64,000 nt of DNA from Notoacmeibacter marinus (GTDB lineage: Bacteria > Pseudomonadota > Alphaproteobacteria > Rhizobiales > Rhizobiaceae), in contig NZ_NBYO01000001.1 of assembly GCF_002238045.1 (NCBI RefSeq), positions 1,054,001 through 1,118,000 on the forward strand, given 5' to 3'. The position numbers and the translations under genes are program-made. Below the pieces are notes generated by a model that made no database searches, was not told the DNA's origin, and saw only the letters and a program-made list of their open reading frames with translations. Positions 40,224 to 49,523 of this stretch are shown here, piece by piece (position 1 is the first letter of the stretch; each line of letters opens with the position of its first letter).

Positions 40224-40865
40224 ATGCGCCTTGTTCTCGACGGCCTGTCCGGCGCCCGTGGCGGGCAAACGCTCTTTTCGCCCATCTCGCTCAGTCTGGA
40301 GGCCGGCGACGCGCTGCTGGTAACGGGTCCCAACGGCTCCGGCAAATCGACCTTGTTGCGCATCATCGCCGGACTTCTGGCGCCAGCGAGCGGCCAGGCT
40401 CGGCTCGAGGATGCGGACAACGCCTTTCCCGATCTGGCGTCCGCCTGTCATTTCCTGGGCGATGGAAACGCGCTGAAGGCGGGGCAGACCGTTCGGCAGA
40501 ATCTGGAGTTCTGGGCCAACTATCAGGGCCGTTCGGGCCGCTCCATCGCCGAAGCGCTAGACATGATCGAACTGCCGACCATCGCCGACCTGCCGACGGA
40601 GGCGCTTTCGAAAGGGATGCGCCGGCGAGTCGCCATCGCGCGCCTTCTGGTCTCGGACCTGCCGGTCTGGCTGATGGATGAGCCGACCAGCGGGCTCGAC
40701 AGCGCGTCGGTGGAACGGGTGGAGCGGCTCATTGTGGACCACCGCGCCAAAGGCGGAATCGTGATCGTCGCCAGCCATCACGATTTGCGAATCGAAGGGG
40801 CGCTGTCGCTTGATCTGTATCATCGCCACCTCGGCCGGACCTCTCTACAAGACAATTCCGCATGA
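40224..40865 (+). CDS. ccmA: Heme exporter ATPase CcmA
   Basis: A 213-residue ABC ATPase of the System I cytochrome c maturation pathway. Walker A is GPNGSGKSTLLR, the signature is the CcmA-typical LSKGMRRRVAIARLL, and Walker B is VWLMDEPTSGLD. With CcmB, C and D it releases heme-loaded CcmE for delivery to apocytochromes. Its stop overlaps the ccmB start by four bases. It heads a ccmABCDG operon in which every junction overlaps or is nearly contiguous. Confidence 0.95.
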   Translation: MRLVLDGLSGARGGQTLFSPISLSLEAGDALLVTGPNGSGKSTLLRIIAGLLAPASGQARLEDADNAFPDLASACHFLGDGNALKAGQTVRQNLEFWANYQGRSGRSIAEALDMIELPTIADLPTEALSKGMRRRVAIARLLVSDLPVWLMDEPTSGLDSASVERVERLIVDHRAKGGIVIVASHHDLRIEGALSLDLYHRHLGRTSLQDNSA

Positions 40866-41605
40866 CCGGTTTGTTCCTCAGAGATGTCCGCCTTTCGATC
40901 GCCGCTGGCGGCGGCGCGTTCGTCGCGCTGCTGTTCTTTCTGGCGATCGTCGCGATCATTCCGTTCGGGGTCGGCCCCGATCTGAAGCTCCTCGGCGAGA
41001 TCGGTCCGGCGGTGCTCTGGATCGGCGCGCTGCTTTCTGGCCTTCTCGGGCTGGACCGGCTCTTCGCGCTAGACCGGGAAGACGGTTCACTCGATTTGTT
41101 CCTGATGGCTGCGGGGCGCCAGCCTCTCGTCCTGACGGTTTTCACCAAATGCCTGGCGCATTTTGCCGGGATCGTACTGCCATTGGTGCTGGCAGCGCCG
41201 CTGCTCGGCCTTCTTCTCAACATGACGCCGCTGTCCATCGGCGCGACGGTGCTGACCCTCCTTGTGGGCGCGCCAGCTATCAGCTTCGTCGGCGCGGTCG
41301 GCGCCGCCGTGACAGTTGCGCTGCCACGCGGCGGATTGCTGGTCGCCATATTAGTGCTGCCGCTTCTCATTCCGGTTCTGATCTTCGGCGTCGCGGCGGC
41401 CAATGGCGCGGTGCGCGATCCGGACCCCTTTCTGGCGCCCTTCCTCATTTTGGCGGCGCTTACCCTGTTTTTTGCTGTTATCGGCCCCGTGGCCGCCGCC
41501 TACGCCCTTCTGGTGGAAACGCATCCAATTGCTGACAATGCCGCCGATCCTTATGAAGAGGATGGCTGGTTCGAGCACTCCGACACGGTGGGTCAGGAAA
41601 AATGA
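40862..41605 (+). CDS. ccmB: Heme exporter permease CcmB
   Basis: A 247-residue inner-membrane protein with six helices, matching CcmB (family length about 220). Its start LFLRDVRLSIAAGGG and the central LDLFLMAAGRQPLVLT are typical. The C-terminus carries some 25 extra polar, acidic residues (NAADPYEEDGWFEHSD), longer than most homologues. It pairs with CcmA. The start overlaps ccmA and the stop overlaps ccmC, four bases each, so translation is coupled. Confidence 0.93.
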   Translation: MTGLFLRDVRLSIAAGGGAFVALLFFLAIVAIIPFGVGPDLKLLGEIGPAVLWIGALLSGLLGLDRLFALDREDGSLDLFLMAAGRQPLVLTVFTKCLAHFAGIVLPLVLAAPLLGLLLNMTPLSIGATVLTLLVGAPAISFVGAVGAAVTVALPRGGLLVAILVLPLLIPVLIFGVAAANGAVRDPDPFLAPFLILAALTLFFAVIGPVAAAYALLVETHPIADNAADPYEEDGWFEHSDTVGQEK

Positions 41606-42381
41606 ACGAAAACACAGCGACCGCGAAACCGTCCTTCATCACGCGACTGGCCAATCCGTCGCGATTCATCGGCCTGGCCGACCGGCTGATTCCGTGGCTG
41701 ACGGGCATCGGCCTGATCCTGACGGCGATCGGGCTTGTCGGCGGTTGGCTGGCGCCGGAGGATTACCAGCAGGGCGCGACCGTGCGGATCATGTATCTGC
41801 ACGTGCCCTTCGCCTGGCTGGCGATGATGATCTATGGCGTGATGACGCTGGCGGCGCTCGGCACGCTGGTCTGGCGCCACCCGATCGCCGATATTTCGCT
41901 CAAGGCGGCGGCGCCCATCGGCGCGGTGTTCACGCTTCTGTCGCTCTTCACCGGTTCGGTCTGGGGCAAGCCGATGTGGGGCACATGGTGGGTCTGGGAC
42001 GCGCGGCTGACCTCCATGTTCGTGCTGTTTCTGATCTATCTCGGCCTGATCGCGCTGACCCGCGCAACGCCAGAGCCGGGACAGGCGGCACGTGCGGCCG
42101 CCATCGTTACGCTGGTGGGCGCGCTGAACCTGCCGATCATCAAATTTTCGGTCGACTGGTGGAACACGCTGCATCAGCCGGCGAGCGTCTTCCGCGCCGG
42201 GGGGCCGACCATCGACTGGTCCATGCTGTGGCCACTTCTGGTCGCGGCGATCGGCTTCACGATCCTTTTCAGCGCCCTGCATCTGACCGCCATGCGCACG
42301 GAGATCTGGCGCCGACGGGTCCATACGATGCGCCGCCTTGCCGCCCAGCGCGCGGATCGCACGATGGGAGGGACGGCCTAA
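41602..42381 (+). CDS. ccmC: Heme-handling protein CcmC
   Basis: A 259-residue, six-helix inner-membrane protein that presents heme to CcmE. The heme-binding tryptophan-rich WWD motif is seen as WGTWWVWDARLTS near residue 130, flanked by the expected histidines in HVPFAWL and WWNTLHQPAS. Length is slightly above the family norm because of an N-terminal extension. It overlaps ccmB by four bases, and ccmD starts at its last base. Confidence 0.95.
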   Translation: MNENTATAKPSFITRLANPSRFIGLADRLIPWLTGIGLILTAIGLVGGWLAPEDYQQGATVRIMYLHVPFAWLAMMIYGVMTLAALGTLVWRHPIADISLKAAAPIGAVFTLLSLFTGSVWGKPMWGTWWVWDARLTSMFVLFLIYLGLIALTRATPEPGQAARAAAIVTLVGALNLPIIKFSVDWWNTLHQPASVFRAGGPTIDWSMLWPLLVAAIGFTILFSALHLTAMRTEIWRRRVHTMRRLAAQRADRTMGGTA

Positions 42382-42557
42382 TGTCGCATTTTGCCTATAT
42401 CGCCGTAGCCTATGGCGGGTCCGCACTCGCTCTGGCCGGCCTGGCCTTGTGGCTGGTCAGCGATATGCGGGCGCGCCGCCGCGAACTCGATCATCTGCAT
42501 GATGCCGGCCACCGTCGCCGGTCGGACCGTCAGGAGACGCTTCGTGAAGCCAAGTGA
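42381..42557 (+). CDS. ccmD: Heme exporter protein CcmD
   Basis: A 58-residue protein with one membrane helix (FAYIAVAYGGSALALAGLAL, residues 4-23) and a basic cytoplasmic tail (RARRRELDHL), the standard CcmD layout. It helps release holo-CcmE from the CcmABC complex. The start touches the last base of ccmC. The 3' end overlaps the ccmG start by 14 bases in another frame. Confidence 0.88.
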   Translation: MSHFAYIAVAYGGSALALAGLALWLVSDMRARRRELDHLHDAGHRRRSDRQETLREAK

Positions 42558-43182
42558 GAAGAAAGCGTCCCAACCTTCGGGGCCGCCACAGCCCGAACGC
42601 AAACGAGCCGTTCTCTTTCTGCCCGTCATTCTGTTCGCTCTGGTGGCGGCCATCTTTCTGGCCATGGAGATTTCCGGGCGCGACACCAGCACGGTGCCAA
42701 GCGCGCTGATCGGCCAGCAAGCGCCGCGCACCACGCTGACACCGCTGGAGGGGCTGGAACAGCCCGGTCTCGATACGGAGAAGCTGAAGGGCCAGGTGGC
42801 GCTCGTCAACGTCTTCGCTTCCTGGTGCGCGCCTTGCCGTGTGGAGCACCCAGTCCTGATGGATCTGTCGGAAGACAACCGGTTTCTCATGGTCGGTCTG
42901 AATTACAAGGATGCGTCGGACAATGCGCGGCGGTTTCTTGGGGAACTGGGCGATCCCTACGATGCGGTGGGCGTTGACCCCTCAGGCCGCGCTGCCATCG
43001 ACTGGGGCGTCTATGGCGTGCCGGAGACCTTTCTGCTGGATCGTAACGGCATTATCGTCTGGAAACATGTCGGCCCGCTGACCACCGAGCGGGTACAGTC
43101 CGAACTCATGCCGCGCATCGAGGAGGCGCTGGAGGCGTCGCCGGGCGAAGAGCCTGGAATGGAAGCGCCGCCATCCAGCTGA
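42544..43182 (+). CDS. ccmG: Cytochrome c maturation thiol-disulfide oxidoreductase CcmG
   Basis: A 212-residue membrane-anchored, periplasm-facing thioredoxin (DsbE/CcmG) that keeps apocytochrome c cysteines reduced. An anchor helix lies at about residues 20-38, and the active site is ASWCAPCRVEHPVL. The acidic insert of CcmG proteins follows. I choose GTG at 42544 because AGGAG lies eight bases upstream and no ATG precedes the anchor in this frame, so the gene overlaps ccmD by 14 bases. The C-terminal 20 residues are a disordered extension. Confidence 0.92.
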   Translation: MKPSEKKASQPSGPPQPERKRAVLFLPVILFALVAAIFLAMEISGRDTSTVPSALIGQQAPRTTLTPLEGLEQPGLDTEKLKGQVALVNVFASWCAPCRVEHPVLMDLSEDNRFLMVGLNYKDASDNARRFLGELGDPYDAVGVDPSGRAAIDWGVYGVPETFLLDRNGIIVWKHVGPLTTERVQSELMPRIEEALEASPGEEPGMEAPPSS

Positions 43183-43214
43183 TCTTTAGCCATGATTTGG
43201 CGTTCGGACGCCGG

Positions 43215-44294
43215 TCAGGCGGCGATCCGCAGGCGATTGCGACCCTCGGCCTTGGCTTCGTAGAGGGCGCGGTCGGCGGCGATCAGCATCTGGGAGGGGT
43301 CCAGGCTGGCGTTGCTGCTCGTATGTGTGATGCCGAAGCTGGCGGTGCAGTGAATGGCCTGACCCGCTGTGATGACCGGATTTCCTTGAATTTCCCGGCG
43401 AATGGCCTCGGTGCGCCGTAACGCGGTCTCGAGGCAGACGTCGCTCAACAACATGCAGAATTCTTCGCCGCCGATCCGCGCGACAATATCGTCCGGCTGA
43501 ATCGAGCCTGTCAGAACGGCGGCGACATTTCTCAGAACCTCGTCTCCGACCGCATGGCCATGGGTATCGTTGATGCGCTTGAAATGGTCGAGGTCGCAAA
43601 GAATGATGCCGAAGGCGGTTCCTTCGTCCGAGAGCGCTTTCAGCTTCTCCTCGAAAGCCAGACGATTACCAAGCCCGGTCAGAGGGTCGGTATTGGCCAG
43701 GTCGGACAGGATCAGGCGGGATTTGTGAAGCTGCTCGAGCGTCCAGATGAACCGCATTTCGATGATGACAATCAGGATCGACATGGTCGAGAGCGTGACG
43801 CAATAGGTAACGAAGCCGGCAACCGACATGGCCGAAAGCGAAAACGTCGCCGCAGCCAGCGATAGGATGGCGGTCACAAGAATGAACAGGCCGCCGGGAA
43901 TACCGCCAATCACGAACGCGGCGCCCAAGGCCGGAAAGTGCCAGGCAAAGCGCATCTCGTCTGCCAGAACGAGCATATCGGCGGACAGCAACACGGTCGC
44001 CAGTCCGACAATATAGATCGGCACCGTATGGCGCATCGTTTCAGGTCGACGCGTGACAAGCATGTTCAGCCCGACAGACAGGAAGCCCAATGCGATCGTC
44101 AGCCAAAGATGAAGATCCGGCAGTACCCACAGACCACCCGCCGCTCCAAGGGCGGCTATGATGGATATGACAGCCGTGGCGTGCAGCATTCCATAGGACA
44201 TCCAGGAACGGAAAGCTTCCAGTTCCGGAAATGTTCGGACGGCCCGGCGGCCGCCGAGCGTCTGGACGAAATGATTCATTGCCCCTTCTGGCAT
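43215..44294 (-). CDS. Membrane-bound GGDEF diguanylate cyclase
   Basis: A 359-residue protein with about six N-terminal membrane helices (35-180) and a C-terminal GGDEF domain (about 200-355). The active site is GGEEF at 275-279, with the Mg-binding Asp in ILCDLDHFKRIND intact, so c-di-GMP synthesis is likely. The product-inhibition site, normally RxxD just upstream, reads QPDD (266-269), so feedback inhibition is probably weak or lost. The sensory signal of the membrane part is unknown. The start at 44294 has AGGGAT upstream; 44279 is an alternative. Confidence 0.9.
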   Translation of the reverse strand: MPEGAMNHFVQTLGGRRAVRTFPELEAFRSWMSYGMLHATAVISIIAALGAAGGLWVLPDLHLWLTIALGFLSVGLNMLVTRRPETMRHTVPIYIVGLATVLLSADMLVLADEMRFAWHFPALGAAFVIGGIPGGLFILVTAILSLAAATFSLSAMSVAGFVTYCVTLSTMSILIVIIEMRFIWTLEQLHKSRLILSDLANTDPLTGLGNRLAFEEKLKALSDEGTAFGIILCDLDHFKRINDTHGHAVGDEVLRNVAAVLTGSIQPDDIVARIGGEEFCMLLSDVCLETALRRTEAIRREIQGNPVITAGQAIHCTASFGITHTSSNASLDPSQMLIAADRALYEAKAEGRNRLRIAA

Positions 44295-44361
44295 GTGCCA
44301 GATCCCTACCTAAGGTAAGGAAATTAGGAGAGAAATCTTAATCAGGAGTTTCAGATTTTAC

Positions 44362-45018
44362 TTATCGCCCGTTCGAACGCTCATCTGGCAGGCTGTTTCT
44401 GGTGATGATCGGCAGCATGGCGAGCGTGAAGGCGAAGGTGATGGGCATGATACCCCAGACCTTGAAGGCCACCCAGAAATCGGTCGAGAAATTCCGCCAG
44501 ACGATTTCGTTCAGAACGGCCAAGACAATGAAGAAGAGGCCCCAGGCCAATGTCAGCTTCTTCCATCCCTCGTCGGTCAGGCGAAAGGCGCTGTCGAAGA
44601 CATAGGCCAGAAGCGAGCGGCCGAACAACAGTCCGCCCAGCAGGATGAAGGCGAACAGGCCGTTCACGATGGTCGGCTTGACCTTGATGAAGGTCTCGTC
44701 CTGCAGCCACAGCGTCAGGCCGCCGAACACCAGAACCACCACGCCGGAAACGAGCGGCATGATCGGCAGTTTTCGTGTCAGGAGCCATGAGACGGATAGA
44801 GCAATGGCGGTTGCGACCATGAAGGCGGCCGTCGCCAGAAAGAGCGGGCCGCCCAGTTCGCCGAGCGCGGGAAAGCGTTCGGCCAATGCCGGTCCCCGTG
44901 AATTGGCGAAGAAGAAGATCATCAGCGGGCCGAGTTCGAGCGTCAGCTTCAGGAGCGGGTTCATCTCCTTGCGTTCCGGACTGCCGGGCTTGGCCTCGAA
45001 TAGATTGCCACCTGTCAT
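44362..45018 (-). CDS. yciB: Inner-membrane intracellular septation protein YciB/IspZ
   Basis: A 218-residue protein with about five membrane helices, matching YciB (septation protein A). Typical stretches are [13 protein letters not shown] at the start and [16 protein letters not shown] in the middle. It is linked to envelope integrity and cell division in other bacteria, without a known enzymatic role. The ATG at 45018 follows AGGAGAA. It lies downstream of ftsY on the same strand, as in other Rhizobiales. Confidence 0.9.
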   Translation of the reverse strand: MTGGNLFEAKPGSPERKEMNPLLKLTLELGPLMIFFFANSRGPALAERFPALGELGGPLFLATAAFMVATAIALSVSWLLTRKLPIMPLVSGVVVLVFGGLTLWLQDETFIKVKPTIVNGLFAFILLGGLLFGRSLLAYVFDSAFRLTDEGWKKLTLAWGLFFIVLAVLNEIVWRNFSTDFWVAFKVWGIMPITFAFTLAMLPIITRNSLPDERSNGR

Positions 45019-45127
45019 GAATCGTTCTCCTGTCGCGCACGGCCACACATAGGGTATGTCGCAGCTGGATGGAAACTCTGTTGTTTACGCCGCTCCGAGA
45101 AGCGATCCGAACACGCCTATGGGTCGA

Positions 45128-46492
45128 TCAGGCCCGGTCCGGCTCCATGCCGGCAATGACGCGTGCAAAATCGCGCGCCTCGAATGGTTCGAGATCCTCG
45201 ACGCCCTCGCCGACGCCGATGAAGAAAACCGGCAGGCGGAATTTCTCGGCAATGGCAACGAGAATGCCACCGCGCGCCGTGCCGTCCAGCTTGGTCATGA
45301 CAAGGCCGTTGACGCCGGAGATTCGCTGGAACATCTCGACCTGGCGCATGGCGTTCTGCCCGGTCGTGGCGTCCAGCGTCTGCAGGACCGTATGAGGCGC
45401 GCTGTCGTCGATCTTTCTTAGCACACGCACGATCTTGGCCAGTTCATCCATCAGCTCGGCCTTGTTCTGCAAGCGGCCCGCCGTATCGATGATCAGGACA
45501 TCGGAGCCGTTCTCCCTGGCCCGTTCATAGCCGCGATAGGCAAGGGCGGCGGCATCGGCGCCGATCTCGCTGGCGACCAGCTCCGATCCCGTGCGCTCGG
45601 CCCATATCTTGAGTTGCTCGATCGCTGCGGCGCGGAATGTGTCGCCCGCCGCCATCGTTACTTTCAATCCACCGGCGGTCAGTTTGGAGGCAAGCTTGCC
45701 GATGGTCGTCGTCTTGCCGGTGCCGTTGACCCCGACGACGAGAACGACATGAGGCGCATGGCCGAGATCGAGTTCCAGAGGCGTCGCCACAGGAGCCAGG
45801 GTCTGTTCGACTTCGCGGGCGACGACTTTCCTGACATCGTCCATTGTCAGATCGCCACCGAAACGCGCATCGCGCAACGTCTCGAGAATGGACGATGCGG
45901 TCGGCACGCCGAGATCGGCGGAAACCAGCGCGTCCTCGATATCGTCGAGCGCGTCTTCGGTCAGCTGACGGCCGGCGAAAGCGACGGAAAGGTTCTCGCC
46001 CATGGCGCGGGAGGATCGTGCGAGCCCGCCGGTCAGCCGGCCCAGCCATGACGCGCGCGAAGGGGAAGCCGACGCGTCGCCCAGCCGTTCGACCGATCTG
46101 CCGACGCGGACGCGGTCCTCGCCGAGGCGACGTTCCTGCCGGCTCGGCGCATCGGGCTCAATCGGCGTTTCGGGGTCAGTCAGCTTCTCGTCGCCGCTGG
46201 CGAAGTCGCCGCTCTGCCGGTCCTCGGCCACCTCTTCGGCGAGCGTTTCGACAAAAGGCTCGGGGTTCGCTTCGGCGGCGATCTGCTCTTCCGTCGGCGG
46301 GGCCGGTGCCGCATCGTCGATATTGGCGGTTTCCGCACTCGGCTGAAAAGTGCCGTCCGGCGCGAAGCCCTCGGCCTGTGCGAAGGATTGGTCCTCGGAA
46401 ACATCGTTCGGAGCGTCTGGCGCGCGTGGCTCGTCCTCCTCTTCCGCCTTGCGTCCGAAAGAGAAAACCTTGCCGAGAAATCCGCGCGCCAT
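45128..46492 (-). CDS. ftsY: Signal recognition particle receptor FtsY
   Basis: A 454-residue SRP receptor that docks ribosome-SRP complexes at the inner membrane. Residues 1-145 are an acidic, disordered A domain, followed by the helical N domain and the GTPase G domain. G1 is GVNGTGKTTTIGKLASK near 254, DTAGR and TKLDGTARGG follow as G3 and G4, and the end GVGEGVEDLEPFEARDFA is diagnostic (quoted here in part). It lies in a minus-strand run with dapF, mtaB and a small acidic protein gene. Confidence 0.97.
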   Translation of the reverse strand: MARGFLGKVFSFGRKAEEEDEPRAPDAPNDVSEDQSFAQAEGFAPDGTFQPSAETANIDDAAPAPPTEEQIAAEANPEPFVETLAEEVAEDRQSGDFASGDEKLTDPETPIEPDAPSRQERRLGEDRVRVGRSVERLGDASASPSRASWLGRLTGGLARSSRAMGENLSVAFAGRQLTEDALDDIEDALVSADLGVPTASSILETLRDARFGGDLTMDDVRKVVAREVEQTLAPVATPLELDLGHAPHVVLVVGVNGTGKTTTIGKLASKLTAGGLKVTMAAGDTFRAAAIEQLKIWAERTGSELVASEIGADAAALAYRGYERARENGSDVLIIDTAGRLQNKAELMDELAKIVRVLRKIDDSAPHTVLQTLDATTGQNAMRQVEMFQRISGVNGLVMTKLDGTARGGILVAIAEKFRLPVFFIGVGEGVEDLEPFEARDFARVIAGMEPDRA

Positions 46493-46518
46493 TGTGATCC
46501 GTTCGTCAGGTAAGAGGT

Positions 46519-46779
46519 CTATTTGCCGCTTTTGGCAGCGTCTTTACCCTCGGCATAGTCCTCGGGCATGTTCTTGATCGGCTCCGCGCCAGCCGTATCA
46601 TTTGGTTCCGCGCCGGCCTCGGCATCGGCGATGACGTTGGCAGCAGCCGAGCCATGGGCGTCGGCATCCGGCGCGTCTGTCACATGGATGGCCGGTTTTT
46701 TCGGCTGGCCGGTCGCGGTTTCGACGTCGCCGTCCTCGCCGGGCTTGCGGTCGATCGTGTCTTTCTGAATGTCGCTCAT
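46519..46779 (-). CDS. Small acidic, probably disordered protein
   Basis: An 86-residue protein rich in Asp, Glu, Ala, Gly and Pro, with no hydrophobic core or known motif (for example DAPDADAHGSAAANVIADAE). It is probably intrinsically disordered and cytoplasmic. Its start overlaps the mtaB stop by four bases (ATGA), and ftsY follows 26 bases later, so it is embedded in the dapF-mtaB-ftsY run. I do not recognise the family. Confidence 0.65.
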   Translation of the reverse strand: MSDIQKDTIDRKPGEDGDVETATGQPKKPAIHVTDAPDADAHGSAAANVIADAEAGAEPNDTAGAEPIKNMPEDYAEGKDAAKSGK

Positions 46780-48146
46780 GAATGGACGGGCTCCCTTTTG
46801 TCCAGAGCCGTCAGGCGGCCCTGAAGAGTCAAACCGTCATGGCCCGTGATGGTTGCCGAATGAACGGCGCCAGGTTCGATATCGGGCCGGTTGTTGAGCT
46901 GCACCGGCGTATAATCCGCCGTCCGTCCGAAGCCGTCCTTTTCTACCAGGACCGGTTCGGTCGCGCCGACCTTGCGCCGCAAATGGGCGGCAAGCGCCGC
47001 ATCGCCGGCGCGGCGAAGACGGGCCGCGCGATCCTTGACGATGGCGCGGGACAATTGCGGCATACGCGCGGCCGGCGTGCCCTCGCGCGGCGAAAACGGG
47101 AAGACGTGCAGGAAGGACAGGCCGCATTCCTCGACCAGCGACAGGCTGTTTTCAAACGCTTCGTCGGTCTCGGTTGGAAAGCCGGCGATGAGATCGGCGC
47201 CGAAGGCGATGTCGGGACGCAGTTCGCGCGCTTTCCTGCAAAAGGCGATCGCATCGTCGCGCAAGTGCCGCCGCTTCATGCGCTTCAGGATCAGATCGTC
47301 GCCATGCTGCAGCGACAGATGCAGATGCGGCATCAGCCGCTCCTCATCGGCAAGCGCGGCCAGCAGATCGTCATCGGCTTCGATGGAGTCGATGGAAGAC
47401 AGGCGCAGGCGCTTCAGTTCCGGCACGCCCTTTAGAATGGCGCGGACGAGGCGGCCAAGCTTCGGGCCGCCGGGCAGGTCGCCGCCCCAACTCGTCATGT
47501 CGACGCCGGTGAGCACCACTTCGCCATAGCCATTGCCGGTGAGGCGCTTGACCTCTTCGACGACGCCGCCAGCCGGAACGGAGCGCGAATTGCCGCGGCC
47601 ATAGGGAATGATGCAGAAGGTGCAGCGATGGTCGCAGCCATTTTGGACCTGCACGAAAGCGCGCGCTCGGCCCTCGATGGCGTCGACCATATGGGCGGCG
47701 GTCTCGGTCAGTTCGAAGATATCGTTGACGCGGACCTTCTCATAAGCGTTGACGCCGAAATCCGGCAAGGCGCGATAGCTCTGCGCCTTCATCTTGTCGC
47801 CATTGCCGATGACGAGATCGACCTCATCCATCGCGCCGAAGGCCGCCGGCTCGGTCTGCGCCGCGCAGCCGGTGACGATGATCCGCGCATCGGGGTTCTC
47901 GCGCCGTGCCTTGCGGATCGCCTGACGCGCCTGACGGGTCGCTTCGGCGGTGACGGCACAGGTATTGAAGACCAGCGCGCCGCCCGGCAGTTCGCCAAGG
48001 CCGGCGGCATTCGCCTCGCGCTTCATCACCTCGCTCTCATAAGTGTTGAGCCGGCAGCCGAAGGTCACGACCGAAACGCCGGCCTTGCCATCGGGCCGTT
48101 CCTCTTCAGCGGCGTGCCAGTCCGAAGGAGCGAAAGCGTGGCTCAT
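46776..48146 (-). CDS. mtaB: tRNA t6A37 methylthiotransferase MtaB
   Basis: A 456-residue radical-SAM methylthiotransferase that converts t6A to ms2t6A at position 37 of ANN-decoding tRNAs. The N-terminal UPF0004 cysteines are seen in [16 protein letters not shown] and VTGCAAQ. The radical-SAM motif is [17 protein letters not shown], and a TRAM domain ends the protein. MtaB-type sequence (GCRLN) separates it from MiaB. It overlaps dapF upstream and a small acidic gene downstream by four bases each. Confidence 0.95.
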   Translation of the reverse strand: MSHAFAPSDWHAAEEERPDGKAGVSVVTFGCRLNTYESEVMKREANAAGLGELPGGALVFNTCAVTAEATRQARQAIRKARRENPDARIIVTGCAAQTEPAAFGAMDEVDLVIGNGDKMKAQSYRALPDFGVNAYEKVRVNDIFELTETAAHMVDAIEGRARAFVQVQNGCDHRCTFCIIPYGRGNSRSVPAGGVVEEVKRLTGNGYGEVVLTGVDMTSWGGDLPGGPKLGRLVRAILKGVPELKRLRLSSIDSIEADDDLLAALADEERLMPHLHLSLQHGDDLILKRMKRRHLRDDAIAFCRKARELRPDIAFGADLIAGFPTETDEAFENSLSLVEECGLSFLHVFPFSPREGTPAARMPQLSRAIVKDRAARLRRAGDAALAAHLRRKVGATEPVLVEKDGFGRTADYTPVQLNNRPDIEPGAVHSATITGHDGLTLQGRLTALDKREPVHS

Positions 48147-49033
48147 GCGCTCGCGTCTTCTCTATCGCGCATGAAAGCGCCGGTGATCGGGTTCACGCGG
48201 CCGGACCATTCCCATTCGGCCGGGCCGGTCATGATCACGTGATCGTCTCCCCGCCAGAGAAGGTCGAGCGGTCCGCCCGGCAGATTGACCGTCACGTGCC
48301 GGACGGTGCGATGACGGCGGACGCTAGACACTGCCGCTGCGCAGGCAGCGGAGCCGCAGGCCTCGGTCAGGCCGACGCCGCGCTCCCAGGTGCGCAGATC
48401 GATGGTCTGCTTGTCGCGAACATGCGCGAGAGAGACGTTCACCCGTTCCGGGAAGAGCGGATGATTCTCGACCAGCGGACCAAACTTCTCCAGCTCGTAG
48501 GACCAGACATCGTTATCGACGAAGAAGACCGCATGGGGATTGCCCATAGAGACGACCGCCGGCGAGTGGACGATAGGGTCGTCCGCCGGGCCGACCGCCA
48601 GTTCGATATGGCGAGTGTCCTGAAATGGTTCCGACAGCGGAATATCCTGCCAGCCGAAACGCGGCACGCCCATGTCGACGGCAATCTGGCCGCCATCGGT
48701 TTCCTCGGCATTCAAGATGCCGGCGGCGGTCTCAAAGGTGAAGCGGCTCTGCCCGGTCTCGGCGGAAAGCGCGCTGACAACGCAGCGCGTACCATTGCCG
48801 CAGGCGCCGGCTTCCGAACCATCGGCATTGAGGATGAGGATGCGCTGGTCGGTGCCGTTCAGACGCGGATCGTGAACCGCCATGATCTGATCGAAGGCCG
48901 TCTGCGGGTTGTTGGCCAGGGAAATGGCAGCCTGCGAAGTCACGTGCTCGCTCCGCCCGCGCATATCCACGACGAGGATGCGGTTGCCGAGCCCGTTCAT
49001 GCGGGCGAATGGGACGGTCGTGTCGTCGGTCAT
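48143..49033 (-). CDS. dapF: Diaminopimelate epimerase
   Basis: A 296-residue PLP-independent racemase that makes meso-diaminopimelate for peptidoglycan and lysine. The two catalytic cysteines are in [11 protein letters not shown] and [24 protein letters not shown] near the N-terminus is also typical (most members have GNDF; here GNRI). Length is slightly above the norm. It starts the minus-strand dapF-mtaB-ftsY-yciB series. asd, which acts earlier in the pathway, is 32 kb away. Confidence 0.95.
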   Translation of the reverse strand: MTDDTTVPFARMNGLGNRILVVDMRGRSEHVTSQAAISLANNPQTAFDQIMAVHDPRLNGTDQRILILNADGSEAGACGNGTRCVVSALSAETGQSRFTFETAAGILNAEETDGGQIAVDMGVPRFGWQDIPLSEPFQDTRHIELAVGPADDPIVHSPAVVSMGNPHAVFFVDNDVWSYELEKFGPLVENHPLFPERVNVSLAHVRDKQTIDLRTWERGVGLTEACGSAACAAAVSSVRRHRTVRHVTVNLPGGPLDLLWRGDDHVIMTGPAEWEWSGRVNPITGAFMRDREDASA

Positions 49034-49143
49034 CGGGCCGGTCGGTCAGGGTGGCACGGCATAGCGCAGCCGAAATGCCGCGCGATCTCCGCCGCTATAT
49101 GGCGGAAACCGGCAGCTTTTTCCAGAGCGGACGGCCAGCCGAA

Positions 49144-49305
49144 CTAGGCGATGGCAATAATGCCGAGCACCGCCAACAGGAAGAGAATCAGGACAATTGC
49201 GATGAGAATCTTCGCGCCGGTCATAGCAATGCCGGATATGCGGCCCAGACCGAGAAGCCCGGCGACGGCGGCGACGATGAGAAGAATGAGAATCCATTTG
49301 ATCAT
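49144..49305 (-). CDS. DUF1328 small membrane protein (YtjA family)
   Basis: A 53-residue, almost entirely hydrophobic protein with two helices separated by GLGRISGIAMTGAKIL, the DUF1328 hallmark. Homologues are often stress-induced and of unknown function. I start at the ATG at 49305 (MIKWILILLIV) with GGGAGAT upstream. The gene stands alone; the 218 bases between it and the lipoprotein gene hold both divergent promoters. Confidence 0.85.
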   Translation of the reverse strand: MIKWILILLIVAAVAGLLGLGRISGIAMTGAKILIAIVLILFLLAVLGIIAIA

Positions 49306-49523
49306 TGCAAATCTCCCGATAGCGTAATGATTGAAACTAGTTGGCGTGCTGGGGATCGCCGACAAGTGCGGCTTGGATCGACTGTTGCCCTATGGCAACA
49401 TGTGGCCTGCCGCGGGACTCGCTGGCATTTTGTTCTTCTCCTGCTCTTGCGGCGACCCCAAAACCGCCCTTTTCTGTGGCAAGAGGGACACAATGATTTG
49501 CGTAAGCGGTGGGGAACGACCCA

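Noticed and set aside
48233-48244. GATCACGTGATC palindrome as a second parS site
   Set aside because: It shares only the central CACGTG core and flanks with parS, lies within dapF coding sequence, and lacks the TTTCACGTGAAA arms.
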